NCBI GenBank assembly: GCA_027026055.1
Contig: JALVPA010000070.1
Location: 1 to 6,019 of the forward strand
DNA: 6,019 nt
DNA from: Campylobacteraceae bacterium
GTDB taxonomy: Bacteria > Campylobacterota > Campylobacteria > Campylobacterales > Sulfurovaceae
Reading direction: 5' to 3'
Shown: positions 1 through 6,019 of the stretch, one piece after another
Layout: each line of letters opens with the position of its first letter
Numbering within the stretch: position 1 is the first letter of the stretch
Program-made: the position numbers and the translations under genes
The notes under the pieces: generated by a model
The model's database searches: none
The model's input: only the letters and a program-made list of their open reading frames with translations
Told to the model about the DNA's origin: nothing

Positions 1-2
1 CC

Positions 3-1520
3 ATTTTGCGAGGCCATATCGAAGACGACGCGCAGTTGCGCCAACGCGTCGCTTTTGCGCTTTCCGAGATTATCGTCGCCAGCGAATCGACCGACTTTTT
101 TTTCCGGCACAGGGGCGAAGCGCTCTCTTATTATTACGACCTGTTGCTCAAAGGGGCGTTTGGGAACTATGGCGATCTCCTGTATGATGTAAGCCTCTCC
201 CCCGCCATGGCGACCTTCCTGACTTATGCCAACAATCGCAAAGAGCACATCGATCCCGATACCAACCAAACCGTCTATCCCGACGAAAATTACGGACGGG
301 AGATCATGCAGCTCTTCTCCATCGGACTCTTTGATCTCAATATGGACGGAACGACCAAGCGTCGAAACGGCAAGCGTATCTCTTCGTATAGTCAACAGGA
401 TGTGATGGAGATCTCAAGGGTCTTTACGGGGCTCATCTATGCGCACCATACCCAGCCCAACAACCATAGCCCTTCATTGTGGCAGAGCGACTCGCTGCAT
501 CCGATGGTCTGTTATAGCGACTACCATGATGACGGAGAAAAAACCTTTTTGGGGCAAACGGTGCCGGCGGGACAGGACTGTTTCCGGGATATCAGGGATA
601 CGGTCGACATTTTGATGAACCATCCCAATACCGCCCCCTTCATCGCCAAAAAGCTGATTGTTCGTTTGACAAAATCCAACCCCAAAACCGACTATGTCCA
701 AAGAGTGGCCGAAGTGTTCGAGAACAGCGGCGGGGATCTGGGCAAGACCGTTCGAGCCATTTTGTTGGACAAAAACATCTGGGAGGATATCAAAACCGAC
801 CGGGCCGTAATGATCAAAGAGCCCTATTTGATGTATATCCAGATGCTGCGGGCGATGAACGTCAAACCCTGGCCCAAACGGGAAACGACCGATGATGACG
901 GAACCAAACACTCCATCGAAAACCGTTATTATGTGCGTTCAAAATACGCCATGATCAATCAATGGCCCACCTACCAACCGACGGTCTTCGGCTTTTTCAG
1001 CGACAGCTACCAGCCCAACAACGTAGAGTTCAAACTGCGAGGGTGGAAAGCACCCAAAGCCTCGCTCTATACGACAAAATATATGGTGGGTATCGAAAAC
1101 CACACTCTAGAAACACTCCAGCGCAACGAGTATCACTACCTTTATGCCAGCAATAAAGACGCCGACGGCAACTATACGTTGGGGCACAGAAGCGGGCAGT
1201 TCTACACCTATATGCTCTTTAATTTTGCGAACTATTTAAATCGTTTCAAAAAACCGGGTCACGACTTTGTCGACGGTCCGAAGGATGAAGCCGGACGGGA
1301 AGCGGCGGTGCGATATGTCATTGAAGATGCCTCGCGGCGTCTTTTGGGCAAACAACTCGATAGAGAAACGGTGCAACACTTGGTGGATGCTTATAAAGAT
1401 ATCTTTACCAGATATTCCGACAGTTGGGACAATGAGGAGATCCAAAAACGTCTCATCGTAAGAGTCATCGCACCGTTGATAACCGAGATCGTCATGAGCG
1501 AAGAGTATATGACAAACTAA
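3..1520 (+). CDS. DUF1800 family protein, 5'-truncated by window edge
   Basis: This is the C-terminal part of a DUF1800 (PF08811) protein. The reading frame is open to the left edge, and the TTG at position 6 lies inside the conserved domain, so the true start is upstream. Family members are commonly 450-600 residues or longer, so perhaps 80-150 residues are missing, including any signal peptide. Family hallmarks near the start are LRQRVAFALSEIIVAS, then AFGNYGDLLYDVSLSPAM (about residues 51-68 counted from position 6), a short NNRKE, PDENYGREIMQLFSIGLF (about 92-109) and a following VFTGL. The C-terminal half has a conserved-style RPT/WPTYQPTVFGFFSDSY region. The molecular function is unknown; exported location and action with a DUF1501 partner are inferred from the neighbour. 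Its stop overlaps the ribosome binding site of the next gene, so the two are surely cotranscribed. No frameshift is seen. The family call is firm; the role is not known. Confidence 0.9.
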   Translation: MLRGHIEDDAQLRQRVAFALSEIIVASESTDFFFRHRGEALSYYYDLLLKGAFGNYGDLLYDVSLSPAMATFLTYANNRKEHIDPDTNQTVYPDENYGREIMQLFSIGLFDLNMDGTTKRRNGKRISSYSQQDVMEISRVFTGLIYAHHTQPNNHSPSLWQSDSLHPMVCYSDYHDDGEKTFLGQTVPAGQDCFRDIRDTVDILMNHPNTAPFIAKKLIVRLTKSNPKTDYVQRVAEVFENSGGDLGKTVRAILLDKNIWEDIKTDRAVMIKEPYLMYIQMLRAMNVKPWPKRETTDDDGTKHSIENRYYVRSKYAMINQWPTYQPTVFGFFSDSYQPNNVEFKLRGWKAPKASLYTTKYMVGIENHTLETLQRNEYHYLYASNKDADGNYTLGHRSGQFYTYMLFNFANYLNRFKKPGHDFVDGPKDEAGREAAVRYVIEDASRRLLGKQLDRETVQHLVDAYKDIFTRYSDSWDNEEIQKRLIVRVIAPLITEIVMSEEYMTN

Positions 1521-1524
1521 GGAG
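1519..1524 (+). promoter_or_regulatory. Ribosome binding site of the DUF1501 gene
   Basis: AAGGAG lies 6 nt upstream of the ATG at 1531 and overlaps the TAA stop (1518-1520) of the DUF1800 gene. This fixes the start of the second gene and supports translational coupling of the pair. Confidence 0.8.
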
Positions 1525-1530
1525 ACGCAG

Positions 1531-3069
1531 ATGCAAAGAAGAGAGTTTTTGAAATTTGCAGCGATTTTGGGAGGCGCGGGGGCTTTTCCTCAAATTTTGT
1601 CGGCCGACCCCGGCAATACGCTCAGCGGTTTCAAAGCGATTGTGCTTGTCGATTTAAGGGGAGGAAACGATGCGCTGAATACTTTTATACCGACGGGAAG
1701 CGACAGCAAAACGGGATACGGCAACTATGTCAAGCAACGAGCAAGCGGTATCGCCATCCCCGATAACGATTTGATGGGAGATCTGCGAAATCTTGTAGGC
1801 GAGAGCGGGTATCTCGAAATCGGCTCCGAATCGGCAAATCCTTACAATGTCGGCGGAACCGATGAGGCGAAACATTATATGAAAGGGTTCTATCTTCTCA
1901 ATCGCCACTTCGACAGCAAAATCGCCGTCAACGCCATGATGCCCGAACTTGCCTACTGGCTCGATCGAGGCAGAGGCGCCGTGATTCAAAATGTCGGAAA
2001 CATCGCAGCCCCCTACACCAAATCCGAACTGCTCAGTGACAAAAGCAAACTGCCGCCGAGTCTCTTTGCCCACAATATCCAAAATCTTCTGGCCCATCTG
2101 GGCGTCTCAAGCAGTATGACGGTGCCGACGGGGTGGCTTGGCAAACTGGCCGACCAATGGGGAGACGTCAACGGCGATACGATCTACGAAATGAATATCA
2201 ATCTCTCGGGATACGGCATCGAACGCGCGATGTTCGGGGCCAACACTTCTCCGATGAACTACAGTTTTTCGGGACCGACCCGACTGGGAAAACACCTTAA
2301 CAGCGACTATGAAGAGTGGGTGAATAAAACGCGCAAGGCGGGTGATAAAGACCCCTTTAGAAATCTTGCCGCGTCATTACGAAGAAAAAGCTATGCCGAA
2401 ACGATTCAAACGCTCATCGATTGGGACGCCATCGGCGAGGATACCGAACTAAAAGGTATTACCGACGTTTACGGCAATAAAATCTACGATAACGAAGAGG
2501 TCACCACAATTCAAATGGCGATGAGTGCGCCAATCAATAAGAGGGTGGTCGAGTCGTTCAAAACGGCGGCGAAGCTGATCGCGATCGCGAAACGGAAAAA
2601 CTTTAAGCGTATCGCATTGAGCATCAATGTCCCGGGATTCGATCAACACAGTCGTCTCAAACAAGACCACAGCGTACGCCTACGGGGGCTCAGTCTCGGC
2701 ATCGATGCCTTCATGCGCGCCATGGAGGCCAAGGGGTGGCTTGATGAAGTGGCGGTGGTATCTCTATCGGATTTTTCTCGTTCCGTAGCGGGCAATGACG
2801 ACGGAAGCGACCACGCTTGGGGCGGCGCGCAGTTTGTATTGGGGGCTGTCAACGCGGGAAACTACGGACAATTCCCCGATTTGACGGTAGGCAGCGATCT
2901 GGATATCTCCCGCAAGTCGCGGGGACGCTTTATCCCCTCCACCTCCTACTCGGAATATTACGGCAAAATCCTTGAATGGTTCGGAGCGGCTTCCGATGAA
3001 ATCGACAACGCTTTGCCGGAGCGTCAAAATTTCGATTTGACCAGAACGGACCTGAACTTTATGGCATAA
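1531..3069 (+). CDS. DUF1501 family protein with twin-arginine-type signal
   Basis: This complete 512-residue protein belongs to DUF1501 (PF07394), a family with distant relationship to the alkaline phosphatase/sulfatase fold. The N-terminus MQRREFLKFAA fits a Tat motif (R3-R4-x-F6-L7-K8). A hydrophobic Gly/Ala stretch follows to about residue 23, with possible cleavage after LSA (residue 25), so a folded, perhaps metal-containing protein is probably exported to the periplasm. Family motifs are VDLRGGNDALN (40-50), GFDQH (369-373, in place of the usual G-W-D-x-H) and SLSDFSRS (411-418, the usual S-E-F-G-R block), then a GSDHAWGG block (425-432). D371, H373, D427 and H428 are candidate metal ligands by analogy with the fold; this is inference. 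It starts 10 nt after the DUF1800 stop, a recurring pairing in bacteria. Substrate and reaction are unknown. The start is supported by AAGGAG and by the signal sequence. Confidence 0.9.
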   Translation: MQRREFLKFAAILGGAGAFPQILSADPGNTLSGFKAIVLVDLRGGNDALNTFIPTGSDSKTGYGNYVKQRASGIAIPDNDLMGDLRNLVGESGYLEIGSESANPYNVGGTDEAKHYMKGFYLLNRHFDSKIAVNAMMPELAYWLDRGRGAVIQNVGNIAAPYTKSELLSDKSKLPPSLFAHNIQNLLAHLGVSSSMTVPTGWLGKLADQWGDVNGDTIYEMNINLSGYGIERAMFGANTSPMNYSFSGPTRLGKHLNSDYEEWVNKTRKAGDKDPFRNLAASLRRKSYAETIQTLIDWDAIGEDTELKGITDVYGNKIYDNEEVTTIQMAMSAPINKRVVESFKTAAKLIAIAKRKNFKRIALSINVPGFDQHSRLKQDHSVRLRGLSLGIDAFMRAMEAKGWLDEVAVVSLSDFSRSVAGNDDGSDHAWGGAQFVLGAVNAGNYGQFPDLTVGSDLDISRKSRGRFIPSTSYSEYYGKILEWFGAASDEIDNALPERQNFDLTRTDLNFMA

Positions 3070-3192
3070 CATATCCTCATATGCATCTATACTTCCTTTT
3101 GGAGGATTATCCCGTTTGGAAAAGTCAAAAAAAGACAGAATAACATCCGGCACTGCACCTCTTTTTTCAAAGAAACATTACTGCAAAAAAGA

Positions 3193-3198
3193 TAAAAT
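3193..3198 (+). promoter_or_regulatory. Possible -10 box for aroE-cytochrome operon
   Basis: TAAAAT within GATAAAATATC lies 37 nt upstream of the aroE ATG, preceded by A/T tracts (CTTTTTT at 3161-3167 and AAAAAAG at 3185-3191), the style of sigma-70 promoters in Campylobacterota, where the -35 box is weakly conserved. No good -35 hexamer is seen at 16-18 nt spacing. Placement is tentative; transcription could also run through from the upstream pair because no terminator is evident between them. Confidence 0.4.
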
Positions 3199-3224
3199 AT
3201 CTACAATTCGAATCGATATCACTA

Positions 3225-3231
3225 AAAGGAA
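3225..3231 (+). promoter_or_regulatory. Ribosome binding site of aroE
   Basis: AAAGGAA sits with its GGA core 5 nt before the ATG at 3236. It favours this start over an in-frame TTG at 3116 that would add 40 residues not found in the family. Confidence 0.75.
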
Positions 3232-3235
3232 ATCC

Positions 3236-4033
3236 ATGAACAAACGGCTTTTCGCCATTTTCGGCGATCCCGTCGCACACTCCAAATCGCCGCTGATGCA
3301 CAACTACGCTTTCGAAGCGCTCGGCTATCCGGGATGCTATACCCGCTACCTACTCAAAGAGGGCACACAACTGCGTGAACATTTTTTAGCCCTACAACTT
3401 GACGGTGCAAACATCACCGTTCCGCACAAAGAGCACGCCTACCGCGCCTGCGACGAACTCGACGACTTCGCCCGCAAAGTCGGCGCGGTCAACACCATCG
3501 TACGCAAAGAAAACACACTCTACGGCTACAATACCGACGCACCCGGTTTTCTCAAAGCAATCGCACGTTTCAAAGCAATCCGTTCCATACTCTTTCTCGG
3601 AGCGGGCGGTACGGCACTAGCAACTGCGCCAATTTTGCAGGATGCGGGCTACGAAGTCGACATCCTCAACCGCAGTGCACCGCGCCTAAAAGCTTTTGCC
3701 GAAGCGGGATTTCAAACCTTCACTTTCGAGACATTCGAAGCACAAAACTACGACATGATCGTCAATATGACTTCGGCGGGTCTCAAAGAGCAAACACTCC
3801 CCGCCCCCGAAGCCCTGCTTGCGCCGCTACTCAAAGCAAGCAAAGCCGCCGTCGATGTCGTCTATGGCAAGCGAACCCCCTTTTTGCGCCTTGCCGAAAG
3901 CCTCGGCGTACCGACACAAGACGGCAGCGAAATGCTCTTGCAGCAAGGCGTCTTGGCATTCGATCTCTTTAGCGAACACCGATTTTCATGCGAAGCGATA
4001 GAAGAAGCGATGCGAAAAGGATTACGACTATGA
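3236..4033 (+). CDS. aroE: Shikimate dehydrogenase (NADP+)
   Basis: This cytoplasmic enzyme reduces 3-dehydroshikimate to shikimate with NADPH, the fourth step of the seven-step route to chorismate and aromatic amino acids. The 265-residue product is of normal length. The N-terminal substrate domain shows FGDPVAHSKSP (9-19, with the S16-x-S18 shikimate-binding pair), NITVPHK (59-65) with catalytic K65, and GYNTD (97-101) with catalytic D101, the expected Lys/Asp pair. The C-terminal Rossmann domain has FLGAGGTA (120-127) and the NRS motif (145-147) that in the family contacts the NADP phosphate. The late DGSEMLLQQGVLAFDLF block closes the active site. Within the glycine loop a Leu follows GGTA where many relatives have Arg or Lys, a minor deviation. 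The start at 3236 gives the canonical MNKRLFAIFGDP terminus. Its TGA overlaps the next gene's ATG by 4 nt, so it heads a two-gene unit with the cytochrome. Confidence 0.96.
   Translation: MNKRLFAIFGDPVAHSKSPLMHNYAFEALGYPGCYTRYLLKEGTQLREHFLALQLDGANITVPHKEHAYRACDELDDFARKVGAVNTIVRKENTLYGYNTDAPGFLKAIARFKAIRSILFLGAGGTALATAPILQDAGYEVDILNRSAPRLKAFAEAGFQTFTFETFEAQNYDMIVNMTSAGLKEQTLPAPEALLAPLLKASKAAVDVVYGKRTPFLRLAESLGVPTQDGSEMLLQQGVLAFDLFSEHRFSCEAIEEAMRKGLRL
4015..4021 (+). promoter_or_regulatory. Ribosome binding site of the cytochrome gene
   Basis: AAAAGGA inside the last codons of aroE lies 8 nt before the ATG at 4030. It selects this start over an in-frame ATG at 3988, which would put 14 charged residues ahead of an otherwise typical signal/anchor segment. 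Confidence 0.7.
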
Positions 4034-5382
4034 AAAAAATCGGCCTTACCATACTTCTCTTGGTAGCGATAGCACTCCTTGTCTACCTCAACCTCCCCAA
4101 GATCACCCCCTACTACACGCAGCTGACCAAACCGCGTGTCGGACTCAATGTCGACTTGCAACCCGAAGCGCAAAAAGAGGCGCATTTCGTCGGTTCCACA
4201 ACCTGCAAAAAGTGTCACGAAGAGCAGTATAGAGACTGGAAAAATTCGATGCACTCCAAAATGATCCAAGATATCCGAAAAGATCCGAGTGTCGTCGTCG
4301 CCGACTTCTCCAAACTACCCGACGATGCCGACTTTACCCTTAAAGAGGCGGTTTATACCATCGGTAGCAAATTTAAACAACGCTATATGATACCCGCCGT
4401 TATCGACGGCAAAGAGGATTTCAGACTCGGCAACTACCAATGGAACACCCAAACGCACAAGTGGCAACACTTCAAGCCCTACAAATACTGGTATAGCGAC
4501 GCCTATCCGCACGACAACAGACACTTTCCCACCTCCACCACCTGCGACGGATGTCATTTTACCGGGTTTATGTCCACCGGTAAGCGCGTAGAGCCCGCCA
4601 TCGCCTGCGAAAGTTGCCACGGACCGGGAAGTAAGCATGCCGAAGACCCCGATTCGCCGATCTACAAGGCAAGCGTCGCCGATCCGATCCGCACCGACGA
4701 AGTCTGCTTGCAGTGTCATATGCGCAACCGCGACAAGCGTCTCGCCGATACCAATGTCACCGTCAAAGATCTTTGGATGCAAGCGACCGACTATCCTACG
4801 GGATACGAAGCGGGTAAACCGCTTGTCGATTACAAACTGCCCGCCCCTTATATGCCCGGCAAAGAGACCAAAGAGTTCTGGCCCAACGGTATGGCGAAAA
4901 AGAACCGCACCCAAGGCAACGAGTTTATCCACGATGCGATGTATGCGCACGGCATCACCTGCATCAACTGCCACAATCCGCACAAACTCGACAACACCGC
5001 ACAAAAACCCCAAGGCAACGCCGCGTGTATGAAGTGTCACAGCTTCGGCTCCGTGATCGGACCGCACCAAGCAACTCTCGAAGCGCACACCCGTCATAAA
5101 GCCGACTCCAAAGGCTCGCTCTGTATCGAGTGCCACATGCCCAAAACGGGACGCCACACCGGCAAATCGCCGCTAACGGTACGCACCCACCGCTTCGCCT
5201 TCTTCTATCCGGCACAAACCGAAGCCTACGGCATGCCGCCCGAAACCAACGCCTGCTACGCCTGCCATAAAGAGAAAAGCCTACGAAGCCTACAAGCCGA
5301 TCTCGAGCGTTGGGGCATGGTGCGCTGGGATCAGATGGAGATGCACGATAAGGCACTACAACTACCCAAAAAGAAGTACTAA
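4030..5382 (+). CDS. Membrane-anchored octahaem cytochrome c
   Basis: This 450-residue protein has eight CXXCH haem c sites at residues 59-63, 172-176, 193-197, 226-230, 311-315, 333-337, 365-369 and 409-413. All 16 cysteines fall in these motifs, and no CXXCK or long-spaced CX(n)CH site is present. An N-terminal MKK followed by a hydrophobic stretch (about 4-20) without a clear AXA site suggests an uncleaved membrane anchor with the haem domain in the periplasm. Between haems 1 and 2 lies a ~110-residue insert with VYTIGSKFKQRYMIP and LGNYQWNTQT, resembling a segment of cytochrome c554-like multihaem proteins. The C-terminal CHMPK...RTHRFAFFYPA...CYACHKEK layout is also typical of that group. 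Several spare histidines (for example H75, H307, H387) could be distal haem ligands. A role in periplasmic electron transfer or reduction of a small oxyanion is inferred; the substrate is unknown. It overlaps aroE by 4 nt and is followed by a strong terminator. Confidence 0.93.
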   Translation: MKKIGLTILLLVAIALLVYLNLPKITPYYTQLTKPRVGLNVDLQPEAQKEAHFVGSTTCKKCHEEQYRDWKNSMHSKMIQDIRKDPSVVVADFSKLPDDADFTLKEAVYTIGSKFKQRYMIPAVIDGKEDFRLGNYQWNTQTHKWQHFKPYKYWYSDAYPHDNRHFPTSTTCDGCHFTGFMSTGKRVEPAIACESCHGPGSKHAEDPDSPIYKASVADPIRTDEVCLQCHMRNRDKRLADTNVTVKDLWMQATDYPTGYEAGKPLVDYKLPAPYMPGKETKEFWPNGMAKKNRTQGNEFIHDAMYAHGITCINCHNPHKLDNTAQKPQGNAACMKCHSFGSVIGPHQATLEAHTRHKADSKGSLCIECHMPKTGRHTGKSPLTVRTHRFAFFYPAQTEAYGMPPETNACYACHKEKSLRSLQADLERWGMVRWDQMEMHDKALQLPKKKY

Positions 5383-5393
5383 ATCGCCTACTT

Positions 5394-5430
5394 AAAAGTG
5401 TAAACGGTCATGAACGTTTACACTTTTTTT
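5394..5430 (+). terminator. Rho-independent terminator after the cytochrome gene
   Basis: A perfect 13-bp stem (5394-5406 paired with 5415-5427, arm AAAAGTGTAAACG) closes an 8-nt loop (GTCATGAA) and runs into seven T residues (5424-5430). It begins 11 nt after the cytochrome stop codon and should end the aroE-cytochrome transcript, separating it from the response regulator gene. Confidence 0.92.
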
Positions 5431-5460
5431 GACTTCTATGTCCAATAGTTCACTATAAAA

Positions 5461-5478
5461 TTAGACTTATGCGTCTAA
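5461..5478 (+). repeat. Perfect inverted repeat, possible operator
   Basis: TTAGAC (5461-5466) and GTCTAA (5473-5478) are exact inverted copies separated by 6 nt (TTATGC). The 12-bp centre-to-centre spacing would suit a dimeric regulator on nearly one face of the helix. It lies about 40 nt upstream of a TATAAT box and directly after an A/T-rich TATAAAAT, and no T-run follows, so an operator is likelier than a terminator. The binding protein is unknown; autoregulation by the downstream response regulator is one option, although OmpR-family proteins more often use direct repeats. Confidence 0.5.
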
Positions 5479-5519
5479 AAATAGTTCAAAGTATTAAAGA
5501 AAGGTTAACAAGCAGACTT

Positions 5520-5525
5520 TATAAT
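5520..5525 (+). promoter_or_regulatory. Probable -10 box of the response regulator gene
   Basis: A consensus TATAAT lies 28 nt upstream of the GTG start at 5554, giving a predicted transcript start near 5532 and a leader of about 20 nt. No strong -35 hexamer is seen at the usual spacing, which is common in Campylobacterota. A second AT-rich TATAAAAT at 5454-5461 is an alternative upstream promoter. Confidence 0.6.
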
Positions 5526-5540
5526 AGTCGTAATGCAATA

Positions 5541-5548
5541 AAAAGGAA
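5541..5548 (+). promoter_or_regulatory. Ribosome binding site deciding a GTG start
   Basis: AAAAGGAA with its GGA core 6 nt before GTG at 5554 supports the non-ATG start. The next in-frame ATG (5569) would remove the first beta-strand of the receiver domain. Confidence 0.75.
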
Positions 5549-5553
5549 CGAGC

Positions 5554-6019
5554 GTGATCAACATATTGATGATAGAAGACGATCCGGAGTTTGCGGAACT
5601 TTTGAGCGAATATCTTGCCCAATACGACATCAAAGTGACCAACTACGAAGATCCCTTTTTGGGTCTGAGTGCGGGGGTCAAGAAGTTCGATCTAGTGATT
5701 TTAGACTTGACGCTTCCGGGGATGGACGGGTTGGAAGTATGCGAAGAGTTGGTGCGCAAATACGACATCCCCGTCATTATCTCTTCGGCGCGTAGCGACA
5801 TCAACGACAAGGTGCAAAGCTTCGAATTGGGCGCATACGATTATCTACCCAAACCTTACGACCCCAAAGAGATGTATGCGCGCATCATGGCGATACTCAA
5901 CCGCGTCAAAAAAGACGACGGCAAAAGCAAACAGATGCCGACAAGCGATTTCGAAATCAAAGGAGATACTATCTACTACAAAGGCGAAGCGCTCAACCTC
6001 ACCCCGGCGGAGTTCGAAG
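5554..6019 (+). CDS. OmpR/PhoB-family response regulator, 3'-truncated by window edge
   Basis: This is a two-component DNA-binding regulator that would be activated by phosphotransfer from a sensor kinase, which is not in the window. The first 155 residues are visible. The receiver domain (about 1-118) has the acidic pocket E8-D9-D10, phospho-acceptor D51 in LVILDLTLPGMDGLEV, conserved S78 in IISSARSD, and K100 in DYLPKPYDPKE. After a charged linker (about 119-128) the winged-helix output domain begins, ending at the edge within the LTPAEFE motif that is typical of OmpR/PhoB proteins (full length usually 220-235 residues). From memory, the receiver, especially the IISSARSD and DYLPKPYDPKE blocks, most resembles the ArsR (Helicobacter pylori) and RacR (Campylobacter jejuni) group, but orthology is not proven. 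It uses a GTG start and its own promoter beyond the upstream terminator. Confidence 0.93.
   Translation, partial: MINILMIEDDPEFAELLSEYLAQYDIKVTNYEDPFLGLSAGVKKFDLVILDLTLPGMDGLEVCEELVRKYDIPVIISSARSDINDKVQSFELGAYDYLPKPYDPKEMYARIMAILNRVKKDDGKSKQMPTSDFEIKGDTIYYKGEALNLTPAEFE

Noticed and set aside
96..103. Eight consecutive T residues in the DUF1800 gene as a phase-variation tract.
   Set aside because: The frame is intact, the tract is short, and it encodes in-frame Phe codons; there is no sign of contingency switching.
3073..3106. ATCCTC and GAGGAT arms after the DUF1501 gene as a terminator.
   Set aside because: The stem is only 6 bp with a loop over 20 nt and no T-run follows.
3116..3235. An in-frame TTG at 3116 with GGAGG at 3101-3105 could extend AroE by 40 residues.
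   Set aside because: The added residues are lysine-rich and unlike AroE, the canonical N-terminus begins at 3236, and the ATG there has a well-placed AAAGGAA.
4315..5157. A 280-codon open frame on the minus strand.
   Set aside because: It is antisense to the octahaem cytochrome, whose CXXCH motifs prove the + strand frame; the product has no recognisable features.
4030..5382. Calling the cytochrome hydroxylamine oxidoreductase (HaoA) on the basis of eight haems.
   Set aside because: Haem number alone is not diagnostic; the N-terminal block and haem spacing resemble c554-like multihaem proteins more, and no HaoC-type partner gene is next to it.
5469..5795. A 108-codon + strand open frame starting in the intergenic gap.
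   Set aside because: It is out of frame with the clear response regulator, and its start falls inside the inverted repeat with no ribosome binding site.

Overview
The window looks like chromosomal DNA of a Campylobacterota (formerly Epsilonproteobacteria) member, probably a free-living sulfur- or hydrogen-oxidising relative of Sulfurovum, Sulfurimonas or Nitratifractor. The grounds are the style of the shikimate dehydrogenase, a multiheme periplasmic cytochrome c, and a response regulator whose receiver domain recalls the ArsR/RacR group of Helicobacter and Campylobacter. The base composition is more balanced than in host-associated members. Genus assignment is inference. All convincing genes lie on the + strand.

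Layout: (1) Positions 3-3069 hold a tight pair: the C-terminal ~505 codons of a DUF1800 protein (its start lies off the left edge), then after 10 nt a complete DUF1501 protein with an N-terminal twin-arginine-type signal. DUF1800/DUF1501 pairs recur in many bacteria and are thought to act together outside the cytoplasm, but their biochemical role is unknown. (2) Positions 3070-3235 are an AT-rich gap with a plausible promoter and no clear terminator. (3) Positions 3236-5382 hold aroE (shikimate dehydrogenase), overlapping by 4 nt (ATGA) a gene for a membrane-anchored cytochrome c with eight CXXCH haem sites; a strong rho-independent terminator at 5394-5430 closes this unit. (4) Positions 5431-5553 are a regulatory gap with a perfect inverted repeat and a consensus TATAAT. 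(5) From 5554 to the right edge runs a GTG-started OmpR/PhoB-family response regulator, cut off in its DNA-binding domain.

The genes do not form one obvious pathway. The DUF pair and the cytochrome both point to the cell envelope or periplasm, while AroE is a cytoplasmic biosynthetic enzyme translationally joined to an electron-transfer protein. The least described parts are the octahaem cytochrome, which does not look like a standard HAO, nitrite reductase or tetrathionate reductase, and the exported DUF1800/DUF1501 pair. No tRNA, rRNA, CRISPR array, insertion sequence or other mobile element was seen.
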